Made by a program: the position numbers and the translations under genes. Source: Bradyrhizobium erythrophlei (lineage in GTDB: Bacteria > Pseudomonadota > Alphaproteobacteria > Rhizobiales > Xanthobacteraceae). Taken from it: 64,000 nucleotides of DNA. Positions 26,791 to 36,106 of this stretch are shown in pieces (position 1 is the stretch's first letter; every line of letters begins with the position of its first letter). Location: contig NZ_LT670818.1 of assembly GCF_900129505.1 (NCBI RefSeq), positions 2,480,001 through 2,544,000 of the forward strand, given 5' to 3'. The notes beneath the pieces are model-generated. The model worked only from the letters and a program-made list of their open reading frames with translations. It was not told where the DNA came from and did no database searches.

Positions 26791-28487
26791 ACCCAGACTG
26801 TGTGAAAACCTGACCGATGCTATGATTCCCTTGCTGAATCGCGGGGGGATGATGAAGGGTTTCGTTCAAGGGGCGGATCGCCAGCAACGACACTGTTACC
26901 GGAATGCCTTGATGATTGGGTGGACGAGAGCAATCCTGTTCGCGCGGTCGATGTGTTCGTCGATGCGCTGGAACTGCGCGAGCTGGGGTTCGATGGCGTC
27001 AACCCGGCGGCGACCGGCCGGCCCGCGTATCATCCTTCGGCGATGCTCAAGCTTTATATCTATGGCTATCTCAACCGGGTCCAATCGAGCCGGCGGCTGG
27101 AGCGTGAGGCTGGCCGCAATCTGGAAGTGATGTGGCTGACGGGACGGCTCGTTCCGGATCACAAAACCATCGCCGATTTCCGCAAAGACAACGGCCCCGC
27201 CATCAAGAAGGTCTGCGCGCAATTCGTTGCCTTGTGCCGCAAGATGGGTCTGCTGGCGAAAGCGAGCGTTGCGATCGACGGCAGCAAGTTCAAGGCGGTT
27301 AACTCGCGCGACAACAACTTCACGAAGGGAAAGATGGAGCGGCGTCTGGCGCAGATCGAGGAGAGCGTTGCGCGCTATCTGAGCCAACTTGACACAGCCG
27401 ATCGCCAGACAGCTGCCGGTGAGGTGCCGTCGGAGGAGCTTGTGGCCAGGACCACGCGGCTCAAGGAGAAGCTGATCAAGCTCGAAGAGGAGGTCAAGCG
27501 CCTCAAAGCGATTGAGAAGGAGATGCTTGCCGCGCCCGATCAGCAGGTCTCCTTCACCGATCCTGATTCCCGCTCGATGGCGACCAGCGGGCGCGGCTCT
27601 GGGATGGTCGGCTATAACGTACAAGCGGCCGTTGATACGACGAACCATCTGATCGTCGCGCATGAGGTGACCAACGTCGGCACCGACAAGTCGCATCTTG
27701 CGAACATGGCCAACCAAGCGAAGGCGGCATTGGAGGCAGAAAACCTCGAAGCCTTCGCCGATCGCGGCTACTTCAAAGGCGAGGAGATCCTCGCATGCGA
27801 AGAGGCTGGCATCACGGTCACGCTGCCAAAACCGCAGACATCGGGGGCAAAGTCCGAAGGCCGCTTCGGCAAGCAGGATTTCCGCTATGTGGCCGAAGAG
27901 GACATTTACGTTTGTCCAGCCGGTGAGACGCTCATCCACCGCTTCGCGAACGAGGAAAATGGATTGGTCCTGCACCGCTATTGGAGTAACACGTGCCGGA
28001 CCTGCGCGCTGAAGGCTCAGTGCACGAAGGGACCGCAACGCCGCATCACGCGTTGGGAACACGAGCACGTTGTCGATGCTGTGCAGGCCCGCCTGGACAA
28101 GAATCCGGACGCGATGCGTACTCGCCGCGAGACAGTCGAGCATCCGTTCGGCACGCTGAAGATGCGGATGGGGGCGACGCACTTTTTGATGAAGACGCTG
28201 CCCAAAGTGGCGACTGAGATGGCGCTGCACGTGCTCGCCTACAACCTCACGCGCGTGATGAACATCGTCGGTATCAAACCGTTCCTCGCAGCGATCCGGG
28301 CTTGAAGAGCGTGTCATGGTGCGCGCCGTGAGACCGCTAAGGTCGCTCAGCACGGCCCGAGGCTGCGCCCGGATTGACTCCAGACTCGATACAGCAAAAA
28401 TAGGCTCAGCCGGTCGCGTCGAGGTCCGTCACGCCCGGTTGCTTGCAGTTATTGGGGTACGAAAAACGTTTCCACACGGCCTGGACC
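26791..28487 (+). mobile_element. IS1182-family insertion sequence, 5' frameshifted
   Basis: About 1.7 kb containing one transposase gene. Imperfect terminal inverted repeats are ACCCAGACTGTGTGAAAAC at 26791-26809 and its counterpart GTTTCCACACGGCCTGG at about 28468-28484 (inverse CCAGGCCGTGTGGAAAC). A target duplication is not obvious. The size and protein fit IS1182-type elements. Confidence 0.75.
26920..28305 (+). CDS. IS1182-family transposase, N-terminus out of frame
   Basis: The 461-residue frame has the DDE core typical of IS1182: DGVNPAATGRPAYHPSAMLK, KTIADFRKDN, the first Asp in SVAIDGSKFKAVNSRD, the second in FADRGYFKGEEIL, and the final Glu in RETVEHPFGTLKMRMG. A Cys cluster (CRTCALKAQC) lies before the last part. 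The natural start is the ATG at 26852 (MKGFVQGADRQQ), but a single missing base near 26892 shifts frame; the correct continuation TLLPECLDDWVDESN lies in the frame of the main gene. It can start only at a GTG (26920), losing about 24 residues, so it is probably crippled unless frameshifting occurs. Confidence 0.85.
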   Translation: MDESNPVRAVDVFVDALELRELGFDGVNPAATGRPAYHPSAMLKLYIYGYLNRVQSSRRLEREAGRNLEVMWLTGRLVPDHKTIADFRKDNGPAIKKVCAQFVALCRKMGLLAKASVAIDGSKFKAVNSRDNNFTKGKMERRLAQIEESVARYLSQLDTADRQTAAGEVPSEELVARTTRLKEKLIKLEEEVKRLKAIEKEMLAAPDQQVSFTDPDSRSMATSGRGSGMVGYNVQAAVDTTNHLIVAHEVTNVGTDKSHLANMANQAKAALEAENLEAFADRGYFKGEEILACEEAGITVTLPKPQTSGAKSEGRFGKQDFRYVAEEDIYVCPAGETLIHRFANEENGLVLHRYWSNTCRTCALKAQCTKGPQRRITRWEHEHVVDAVQARLDKNPDAMRTRRETVEHPFGTLKMRMGATHFLMKTLPKVATEMALHVLAYNLTRVMNIVGIKPFLAAIRA

Positions 28488-28623
28488 CGGAGCTGACTTT
28501 AGCGCCGGGGAAGATCGTCGAATTTGCACTTCCTGAGCGTGACCCATTTTACGTACACCCCGGAAACGATCTGCTATTATTTTGGAATACACAAAGGATG
28601 ATCCTCCAGGCTTGGCTGGTCAC

Positions 28624-29607
28624 ATGAAGCGTCGCCATTTCATCACGCTTCTGGGCGGTGCGGCAGTTTTATCGCCGCTTGCGGCACGCGCGCAACAGCA
28701 GGCGGTGCCGATGATTGGATATCTTAGTGTCGGCTCGCCCGAGTCTGCCGCAAGCAACGTGGCCGCGTTCCGCGAAGGCCTCAAGGAAGCCGGCTATGTC
28801 GAAGGCAAGAACCTGCTGATCGAATATCGCTGGGGCGAAGGCCAAAATAATCGACTCCCGGCGCTAGCGACCGAGTTAGTTCGCCGTCGGGTAGCAGTCA
28901 TTGTTTCGGCAAGCGGGACCCCATCAGTACTCGCAGCAAAGGCCGCGACAGCAACAATTCCGATAGTGTTTTCGGTCGGCACGGACCCGATCGCATTTGG
29001 GCTTGTCGCCAGCCTAAACAAACCGGGCGGCAATCTCACGGGCGTGACCTCATTGTTCGACGAGGTAGCATCGAAGCGGCTGGAGCTGGCGCACGAACTG
29101 ATGCCCGCGGCGACGATCATTGCCTTGCTTGTCAACCCGACCAACCCCAATTCCGAGACGCAATCGAGAGACCTGCAGGAAGCCGCCCGGAAGCTTGCGC
29201 TGCAACTGCATATCCTGCGCGCCAGTACCGAACGCGATCTCGATGCGGTCTTTGCAACCGTTGCCCAATTGCGCGCAGGGGTGCTCCTAATCGGCGGCGA
29301 TGCTTTCTTCGGGAGCCGGAGCGGGCAAATTGCTGCACTGGCGGTGCGGCATGCGATTCCGACGATTTCCTTTTTGCGTAGTTTCGCGACAGCCGGGGGA
29401 TTGATGAGCTACGGAGGCAGTCTTACCGACGCGGACCGGCTGGTCGGCGTCTACACCGGCCGAATTCTCAAAGGCGAGAAGCCCGCCGACCTGCCTGTCC
29501 AGCAGTCCACGAAGGTCGAGCTGATCATCAATCTTAAGACCGCGAAGATGCTTGGGATCGCTGTGCCGCCCAATTTGCTCGTCGGTGCCGATGAGGTAAT
29601 CGAATGA
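28624..29607 (+). CDS. ABC transporter substrate-binding protein (TrpX/PF04392 type)
   Basis: The 327-residue protein begins with a Tat-type leader (MKRRHFITLLGGAAVLSPLA) and then the ABC_sub_bind domain: IGYLSVGSPESAASNVAAF, GYVEGKNLLIEYRWGEG, PIVFSVGTDPIAFGLVASL, NKPGGNLTGVT, and the standard ending GIAVPPNLLVGADEVIE. Members bind small ligands in the periplasm, and rhizobial genomes hold many orphan copies. No permease or ATPase gene is adjacent. The ATG at 28624 is placed exactly before the leader. A truncated sister copy survives at 30442. Confidence 0.9.
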   Translation: MKRRHFITLLGGAAVLSPLAARAQQQAVPMIGYLSVGSPESAASNVAAFREGLKEAGYVEGKNLLIEYRWGEGQNNRLPALATELVRRRVAVIVSASGTPSVLAAKAATATIPIVFSVGTDPIAFGLVASLNKPGGNLTGVTSLFDEVASKRLELAHELMPAATIIALLVNPTNPNSETQSRDLQEAARKLALQLHILRASTERDLDAVFATVAQLRAGVLLIGGDAFFGSRSGQIAALAVRHAIPTISFLRSFATAGGLMSYGGSLTDADRLVGVYTGRILKGEKPADLPVQQSTKVELIINLKTAKMLGIAVPPNLLVGADEVIE

Positions 29608-29877
29608 CGGTGCTGAGAGTCTGGAATGCGCACCAAAGCGGACATCCGCCGACCACTCTGAATCTATGGGTTCACGCCCTAGCTTAGCTAGGTTGGCTTA
29701 GCCGGGGCCTACCGGTGTTCAATTATCCGAGGATAAAGCACCTATTGCAGTCGATAGGAGTGATATTGGCCTCCTAACTATGCAGAATCCGTTGTTCCGT
29801 TAAGAGAGGCATAGCGATTTGCCTCGCGGAACTTGGAACGCATTGATCGCCTTCGCTTTGACTCAGCGGAGGATTTC

Positions 29878-30438
29878 ATGGCCCGCGTTTGGAACACACC
29901 TGTTTTCATCCTTGCCACCGTGTATTTCATTGTCGACGGTGTATTTTCTCACGTCACGCAACCGGTGACCGTTTGGATTGCTAAAAAGAAGATTTTCGAG
30001 GGAACGCGACTCTGGATCGTTTCTTTGCGGCCGTATCCTTCGCTCGCGCTTTTCGCCGTGCCGGTTATCATTCTGGAGCCGGCAAAGCCTTTAGCGGGGT
30101 ATTTGATTGGGACCGGTCATTTTTTCGCCGGCGCCGTTATCTTTATCGCAGCGGAAGTTTTGAAGCTCACACTCGTCGAGCAGCTGTTTCAACTAAATCG
30201 AGAAAAGCTCCTGTCGATCCCAGCTTTTGCTTGGGGATATCAATATTGGCGCCGCATGATGGACGCGGTCCAATCGATGGAAGTTTGGAGGGCTTCACGA
30301 CGACTGGCGGCCAATGCCGCATACTTAGTGCGGATTCGTTGGCTTCAATTTAAACACGCACAAAGATCCCATCCGTTCCGTTTCGCGCGGTCAGAACCAA
30401 ACGTCCGTAGGCGCCATGCCGTCCGCCACCACAATTAG
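29878..30438 (+). CDS. Conserved-looking membrane protein of unknown function
   Basis: A product of about 186 residues with two or three membrane helices: FILATVYFIVDGVFSHVTQ, SLALFAVPVIILEPAKPLAG and GHFFAGAVIFIAAEVLKL, followed by a basic cytoplasmic tail. The ATG at 29878 has GGAGG about five bases upstream; a TTG at 29833 is less likely. Base use is more AT-rich than in the chromosomal half. No family is recognised. Confidence 0.65.
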   Translation: MARVWNTPVFILATVYFIVDGVFSHVTQPVTVWIAKKKIFEGTRLWIVSLRPYPSLALFAVPVIILEPAKPLAGYLIGTGHFFAGAVIFIAAEVLKLTLVEQLFQLNREKLLSIPAFAWGYQYWRRMMDAVQSMEVWRASRRLAANAAYLVRIRWLQFKHAQRSHPFRFARSEPNVRRRHAVRHHN

Positions 30439-30441
30439 GGA

Positions 30442-30486
30442 AACGCGCCGGACCTGCCGGTCGCTCCCGACGAGGTGATTGAGTAA
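30442..30486 (+). pseudogene. Tail fragment of a second TrpX-type binding protein
   Basis: Fifteen codons read NAPDLPVAPDEVIE then stop. This joins the ADLPV and ADEVIE parts of the intact gene's C-terminus, with about 25 residues deleted between them. A GTCCG...GCAGACGT repeat follows at 30541-30570. It indicates a deleted second copy of the module. Confidence 0.6.
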
Positions 30487-30624
30487 AGCTTTTCACTTCC
30501 GGTAATGGCACAAAGCTGACGTAACCGCCCCTTTGGTGAATGTCCGTTGTTGAGGGAAGAGCAGACGTCAAAGATTTGCTGCTTGAGGTCTACTTCAACC
30601 GGAACTAGGCGCGTCGTCAGACTT

Positions 30625-30720
30625 TCGGGGGGGTGGTCAATTCTCTGGCGCGACGAGGATGCGGACCGGTGGGACTCATTCATACGCAAAAAATCGGAAT
30701 TGAATAGAAAAAGCCCACCT
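30625..30720 (+). repeat. Degenerate AT-tract repeat, distant copy
   Basis: GGGGGGGTGGTCAATTCTCT followed by GCGGACCGGTGGGACTC and TACGCAAAAAATC. The first block resembles GGGGGGTGGTCCAATCTCT at 24434, the rest resembles the copies at 24117 and 24705. It lies 6 kb from them, just past the ABC remnant. Confidence 0.5.
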
Positions 30721-30781
30721 GGGTTCGGCAAGCCAGCATTATCGAAGTTGAGGCTTTCGAATTTGTGGTTTGGAAATTCAA

Positions 30782-32975
30782 TCATGCTGCCCACTCAGCC
30801 GATAACGCCTCAGCCTGCTGCAATACGTTTTGGACCGCAGCGTCCTGCAAATCAGGTGGAAATCCATACTGCGTAGCAGCCTTTCACGTGCAGCCGAATG
30901 TTGGCGCGGGCACTGTCTCGATGCATCCAATCCAACGACACATTGCCTTTGATGACGGTCACAAGCTCATGGGCTATTACCCTCAACGTTGGTTCGCCCA
31001 TCACCTGCCGCGCGCTGTCATTTTCCGCAAGCGCGTCGTAGAAGGCGATTTCTCCGTCGCTAAGGCCCGTCCTCGCCTCGGGCGCGTACGGCTCGGATAT
31101 CCTTTGCAAGCCTTATCAGCTCTTCCAGGACCTCCGCCGTCGTGATGGCGTTCGTGTGATAACGGGCGATTGCCGCTTCCAGTCTCTCCGAAAACATCTT
31201 GGACTGCGTGACATTGCGCTTTGACTGCGATCTCACGTTCCCATTGATCAGCTTCTTTAATGCCTCTTTAGCGAAATTCTTTTTGTCGCTATTTCGTACC
31301 TCGGCGAGGAACTCGTCGGACAGGATCGAGATATCTGGGCTTTCCAGTCCTGCCGCCTTCATGATGTCAACAATCTCAGTCGAGACGACAGCACGGCTTA
31401 CCAGTTGCTGAATAGCCAGTTCCCGTTCGGCGCTGCTTTTCTTGCCATCCCCCGGCAAATTCTTAACAAGCGCGGCCCGAATGGCTTGAAAGAAACCTAC
31501 CTCCTCCCTAATAGCTCGCGCTTCTTCACTTGTTGCTGCCAAGGCAAAAGCCTTGGACAACGCCGCCACGCCATCAGCAAAGCGTCGGTGTGCTCGCTTC
31601 TTGGTTTCGTCACTGGTTTCCTTCGCGGCATCAGCTTGCTGAGCCGTTAGGACCCAATCGATTGCTCCAGCTATAATTGAAAGGCGCGTCTGGGCCGTGG
31701 AAGAGCTAGCCAGAGCGGGACGATAATCGAACCCGCCCTTGGTGTCGGGACGAAACATTGCCCTCACGATCTCATACTTCTCCAACAGGACCCGAATGGC
31801 CTCCGCCTCATTGATGCCGACCTGATCACCGCCGTGACCCGCATATTGCCCAAGCGCGCTTTGAAGGTTCTGCGCGACGCCGATGTAGTCCACGACCAGA
31901 CCGGCTGGCTTGTCCCGGAACACTCGGTTGACGCGGGCAATGGCCTGCATCAGGCCGTGGCCCTTCAAGATCATCGCGGTCGGCAGCTTGTTGCGGAGTT
32001 TGCCGCAGCAGGTCTTTGCACATGCTAAAGGTGCTGAACAACTGATCATCGAGATCGTTGCGGTCGGTCAGCACGATTAGGGGGGAATCTGCATCGCCGG
32101 GTGCTTGACGATCTGTCTCGCATAGAACGCCATCAGCAGGCTCTTGCCTGAGCCTTGCGTGTGCCAGATCACTCCCGCCTTGCGGTCGCCCTGCGGCGCG
32201 CTCGCCGCCAGCGTGCGCGTCACCGCATGACGCACGGCGTGGAATTGGTGATAACCCGCGAGTATCTTTGCGACGTCGCTGCCGGTATCGCCAAAGACAA
32301 TGAAGTCCTTGATCAAATCGAGAAAGCGGCGGCGGTCGATCACACCCTTGAGAACGGTCTCAAGTTCCGGGGTGCCCTTGGATGCAATATCCTCACCTGT
32401 CACCGTCCGCCACGGCATGAAGCGCTCGCGGTCAGCGGTCAGCGGTCAGCGACCCTATGCGGGCCGCAATGCCATCAGAGATCAGTAGAGCGGCATTTGT
32501 GCGGAACAGGGATGGTATTTGCAACTGGTTGAAGGCACCATCAAGCGTCGCGTTCTCGTCGCCGGGGTTCTTGAGTTCGATCACGCCAAGCGACAAGCCG
32601 TTGACGAAGATCACCACGTCTGGGCGACGGTTCGCCTTGTTCTCGATCACTGTGTATTGATTTACCGCCAGCCAGTCGTTCGCGTCGGGGTCGTCGAAGT
32701 CTATCAGGCGGACCAATTTGCCGCCGATCGAGCCGTCCGCGCGGCGGACATCAACTGGTACGCCGTCGATCATCTAGCCATGCAGGCGGCGATTCTCCGG
32801 CACCAGCGACGGCGTATCGGCCTGCATCAACTTGGCAAACACTTCGGCTCGCGTCTCGCCCGACAGTTACGGATTGAGCGTGGCGATCGCAGCATGAACG
32901 CGAGCGGCTAATGGTACGTCGCCATAGCTGCTACGTTCAGGCGTTGGGCCGTCAGGGCCGATATCATTCCCATTT
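30782..32975 (-). pseudogene. hsdR: Type I restriction enzyme R subunit, decayed
   Basis: HsdR would cut DNA far from its recognition site using an ATP-driven motor. Pieces in order on the minus strand: NGNDIGPDGPTPERSSYGD; the nuclease domain [17 protein letters not shown] with [17 protein letters not shown]; the Walker [30 protein letters not shown]; then after a large deletion of the helicase middle, [17 protein letters not shown]; and the C-terminus GNVSLDWMHRDSARANI with PPDLQDAAVQ. There are stops at 32867-32869 and 32774-32776, a shift at a 7-bp triplication (32430-32450), a shift near 32085 and one near 30880. The 5' end is also truncated. No hsdM or hsdS is seen. Confidence 0.9.
32430..32450. 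repeat. 7-bp tandem triplication inside hsdR
   Basis: GGTCAGC occurs three times in a row. With two copies the hsdR frame would run unbroken from IGSLTADR into ERFMPWRTV; the third copy shifts it. This is a clear slippage mutation. Confidence 0.9.
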
Positions 32976-33155
32976 ATCGTCGTGTATATGACATTCCACT
33001 TTGAGCGTATGAGCGCGCTTTTTAAATTCCTGATTTATGTCGCAAACCACAATTTCCAATTAGTTCTTTCTGACGATCAACACGACCTTGGGAAATCCGT
33101 TCCGGAAGAAACGTCTGATTCGGCATCCCAGATCAACGAGCACACGGCGGGTAAA

Positions 33156-33661
33156 ATGGACCTAGAAAGGATCGAGAAAAAACTGCGAGAAGCTCAATTC
33201 TTTTTGGACAAAATGAGGGACCAAGAGAGCAGAGCCGTCGGCGACAGAGACCCGTTCGATTTCTACCTCAGCGCTTGTCTCAGTGCGGCAAGGACCGTCG
33301 ATTATCGATTAAAGCACGAACAGCCGACCTACAATGGCTGGCGCAAAAATTGGGATGCAAGCTTGAGTCCGTCAGAAGCAGGTCTGGTCAAATTCATGAT
33401 CGATGATCGAAATGTCGAAGTCCACGAGAGTGGTTCTTCTCGCACCGTTAAGACCGAGGAAATTAAAATCGTCGGCGACACCTATTCTGATAAATCCGGC
33501 ACTTTCTATGTGAGCGGACCACCCGGCTGCCGGCACCAATCATCTATAAACCTGGCTACTTCTTCACGGTAGATGGGATTGAGCAGAAGGCTACCGAGGC
33601 GTGCGCCGAATACGTGGCACGACTAGATCGGGTGCTCGCAAAGTTTAAAGGAACACCCTGA
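33156..33661 (+). pseudogene. Hypothetical protein gene with a 3' frameshift
   Basis: The frame begins with MDLERIEKKLREAQFFLDKM, a charged helix, and runs through FYLSACLSAARTVDYRL and SEAGLVKFMIDDRNVEVHES. Near 33525 it breaks: the open frame ends at 33572 with unrelated sequence, while another frame continues naturally as PAPIIYKPGYFFTVDGIEQ and ends DRVLAKFKGTP at 33661. One indel in GGACCACCCGGCTGCCGG explains this. The frame is also open upstream to 32982, but that part looks unlike coding sequence. Family unknown; it lies beside the hsdR remnant, divergent from it. Confidence 0.6.
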
Positions 33662-33679
33662 TTTAGGATGCGTCGATGC

Positions 33680-33850
33680 TCATGCAGCATTGAGGCCGAC
33701 GCCTTGCGGCGATCCCTCCAACTCGACTTCCAAATCTAGGACGATATCGTGGAGCAAACGTGCCGCGAGCGGATCAGTGGTCTCTTGCTCCATCGCTCGA
33801 TAGCGAGCCACCTGATTTCTGCGCTCCTTCCAACTTTCGCTGTCAGTCAT
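33680..33850 (-). CDS. Small conserved-type hypothetical protein
   Basis: A 56-codon gene on the minus strand. The product (MTDSESWKERRNQVARYRAM, then ETTDPLAARLLHDIVLDLE) is charged and helical; short proteins with RYRAME..TTDPLAA..L.DI are common in Bradyrhizobium. The function is unknown. Its coding pattern and similarity to that type support it despite its size. Confidence 0.55.
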   Translation of the reverse strand: MTDSESWKERRNQVARYRAMEQETTDPLAARLLHDIVLDLEVELEGSPQGVGLNAA

Positions 33851-33909
33851 GGTGATGTCCCCCCATGCTCTGATCCCCCAGCGGCGACATTAAAACAAAT
33901 CATCCGGGG

Positions 33910-33958
33910 CGTCCGTCTAGTAACGGACATAGTTCGTCGGTCTAGTAACGGACATAGT
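33910..33958. repeat. 25-bp tandem repeat with internal palindrome
   Basis: CGTCCGTCTAGTAACGGACA and TAGT after it (33910-33933) is repeated at 33935-33958 with one change (CGTCGG). GTCCGT...ACGGAC makes each unit a small hairpin, similar to the GTCCG/CGGAC elements elsewhere in the island. Confidence 0.7.
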
Positions 33959-34081
33959 GTCCAGGACCCTGACCCGCTCGGCAAGGGCCTCGCGCGCCGC
34001 GATAGCTTGATCCGCGCAGCCGCTTCTAGGGAGCTTGGCATTGACGAATGCGGCGAGAGATTCAAAAAACTTTGGATAGAA

Positions 34082-34864
34082 TTATGGGAAGCGCATCTTC
34101 GTCAAAGCGGCAAGATCGCTAAGACTTCGTACGTCTTTGCCCATAATCGCTCCCGTGCTCCTTGGTACGCCGGCGGCTATATCCTGAAAAATCGGACCGT
34201 GGCTCTGGATGATTCCCAGGTATGGACATGCGGGAAGCGTTATATTCTTCCTGTGGAAGCGAAACTTGTTTCTCAAAGATCTACGACTGTAAAAAACAAA
34301 AAAATCCGCGAGCTGGATTGCCCTACTATGAGATTTCGGAACGATGCTTATTGAGCGCAGCGTGCCTTCAAAAACGGGCATCTTCGCCATTCTGTGAAAG
34401 TACTGCTCTATTTCGGAATTATTGGTATTTCCCGTTTCCAGCAGAAAGGAAATTCCCTCTTGTTTAATCGCAGGGGCGACGGCTGGGTTAGTCAGTAACC
34501 TCGTCATTATGGCGGCGAATGCCACACCAATCGGCGACATCCTGTCGAACGCCCCCGGCTGAAGCTTCTTTCCTTTTTTCAACCCTTCTTTTTCAACGGC
34601 AATGCTAATCCCCGCCAATGCCAGATGGGATGCGGAAAAAACCTCATCGGTAAAGCTTAGCTTTCTGACCTTACTCCAGCCCGCGAAAGGCTGGTCGGTG
34701 TCATGAAATTGCTTGGCATGGAAAACTTCCACGCCATGACCATTCATCGCAGCGTCTAGCTTCGGCTCTGCCTTCTCCCATTGGTTCATATGAGCCAGAA
34801 AGCCACCAAGCGTGACAATTGGCAGTCCGCTAGTCCCACTGTCATCTAGATAGCATTGAAACAC
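34082..34864 (-). CDS. DUF3800 domain protein
   Basis: The 260-residue protein has the DUF3800 pattern: MFQCYLDDSGTSGLP at the start with the paired Asp residues, GGFLAHMNQW, EVFHAKQFHD, and toward the end HSRAIQLADFFVFYSRR. The fold is related to RNase H, with acidic residues near the N-terminus and in QLADF. Members are common in accessory regions and are suspected of roles in defence or mobile elements, but none is established. The reading frame is intact, in contrast to the neighbouring hsdR and hypothetical genes. Confidence 0.75.
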   Translation of the reverse strand: MFQCYLDDSGTSGLPIVTLGGFLAHMNQWEKAEPKLDAAMNGHGVEVFHAKQFHDTDQPFAGWSKVRKLSFTDEVFSASHLALAGISIAVEKEGLKKGKKLQPGAFDRMSPIGVAFAAIMTRLLTNPAVAPAIKQEGISFLLETGNTNNSEIEQYFHRMAKMPVFEGTLRSISIVPKSHSRAIQLADFFVFYSRRSLRNKFRFHRKNITLPACPYLGIIQSHGPIFQDIAAGVPRSTGAIMGKDVRSLSDLAALTKMRFP

Positions 34865-35267
34865 GGATACCGGCCTTTCGGCGGGTGATCCGCCGAAGCC
34901 TGAGGCTCCCCGGACCCGATAGAACGACTCACCCGCGCGCTACCCACCGTAGCACGCAAAGTATAAAATCGCCGTCACTTGGCGGGACAACTAACCTCGC
35001 CTCCGCTTCCAAATAAGGCGGCGGATGGAACCATCCACTCCGCTCGCGCTTAACGCCACCGGGTCACATTTCACATGCAGATCCGTGTCCGGCAGGGTCA
35101 TAGCGTTTGGCGTCGACAAATGGTTGAGAGGTTCGCTTCCCCGCAGGTTTTCATCCAGCGATAAACCAAACGCCAGCAACGTTGAGAAATAGCCTCACGC
35201 ATGTGTCAAGGCTTGTTACGACATCGTAAGTTGGCGTTCAGAGGGAGCAGGTTAGACTTGGGCAACC
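34865..35267. other. Intergenic region, nothing recognised
   Basis: About 400 bases between the DUF3800 gene and a small gene. Short frames exist but none has a ribosome-binding site or a recognisable product. Confidence 0.4.
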
Positions 35268-35282
35268 ATGATGGGTAGCTCA

Positions 35283-35456
35283 ATGTACTCAACCGAGGAA
35301 TTTGCGGCGTTGGAAATCATGTGCCGTGATCGGGCTACGCTTGCCAAAAAAGAAATGGAATTTGCAGAAGCGGAATACTGGCTGGCAGAAGCAGAGGAAT
35401 GGAAGCAACTCAAGAACGCGCATGCTTGGCGCACCCTCATCGATCACGCATCCTGA
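35283..35456 (+). CDS. Small charged hypothetical protein
   Basis: About 57 codons from the ATG at 35283 (or 62 from 35268). The product, beginning MYSTEEFAALEIMCRDRATL, continues with AKKEMEFAEAEYWLAEAEEW, a single amphipathic helix rich in Glu, Ala and Lys. Similar short helical proteins occur in Bradyrhizobium genomes, which is the main support. Function is unknown. Confidence 0.5.
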   Translation: MYSTEEFAALEIMCRDRATLAKKEMEFAEAEYWLAEAEEWKQLKNAHAWRTLIDHAS

Positions 35457-36106
35457 CTCGACGGAGCCATCGGCCGCCGAAAAGCGGCCCTGGCCCTCTT
35501 GATTGTCCTCAATGACGAAGGGCTTGCGATCCAATGCTGACGGTGAAGCCTACAGCGACGAGGACCGACTTGCACGAATCGATCAATCGGAGCCGCGCCA
35601 CGAGTTCTTCCTGAGTGGTGATCTCGTCGTTGATATGCGCGGCGCAGTCGATCAAGTCGGAAGCGGTATCCTCAAAGCAGCGATACGACAGTCCGAGCTG
35701 ATGGTGCGGCAACTTGCCCTCCTGCCAAAGCACCCGCGTCAGAACAACGCTGACGGAGTCAACGTCAAAAACATTCCCAAAATGATTGCCTGCAGCGCGG
35801 TCATTTGCGGTCACTCGGGAAAAGAACCGGCTTACAATCGAATTGTGGAATTTCGGGAAAGTACAGTCCGAATGCACGAATTGCGTCGCGCTTGTTGACG
35901 TAGTTTCACCTCCCCAAAACGCACCAACCCGCGCGCCGCAGGCGCACAAATGAACCGCGCGCTCGGCACGAGTGTGATGTTTCGTGATTGAGCAATGTTG
36001 ACCACGCACTCAGTCTGAATTGAAGCAGGATGCCCCCATCACCCCCGTGCCAAGGCATTGGTGACTGAGAGTTGTTGCGCCCGCGCCCAACCAAGGGAAC
36101 CGTGTT
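35457..36106. other. Region with two overlapping open frames, neither convincing
   Basis: A plus frame (35503-35898) and a minus frame (35509-36009) cover the same bases. The minus one includes the more protein-like CFEDTASDLIDCAAHINDEI with TTQEELVARL, but no clear start. GTCCGAATGCACGAA at 35868 repeats 25659. I make no gene call. Confidence 0.35.

Noticed and set aside
33968..34081. Possible fragment of a small helical protein (RDSLIRAAASRELGIDE) on the plus strand
   Set aside because: The stretch resembles tails of short rhizobial proteins but is too brief and lacks any start, so it is not called.
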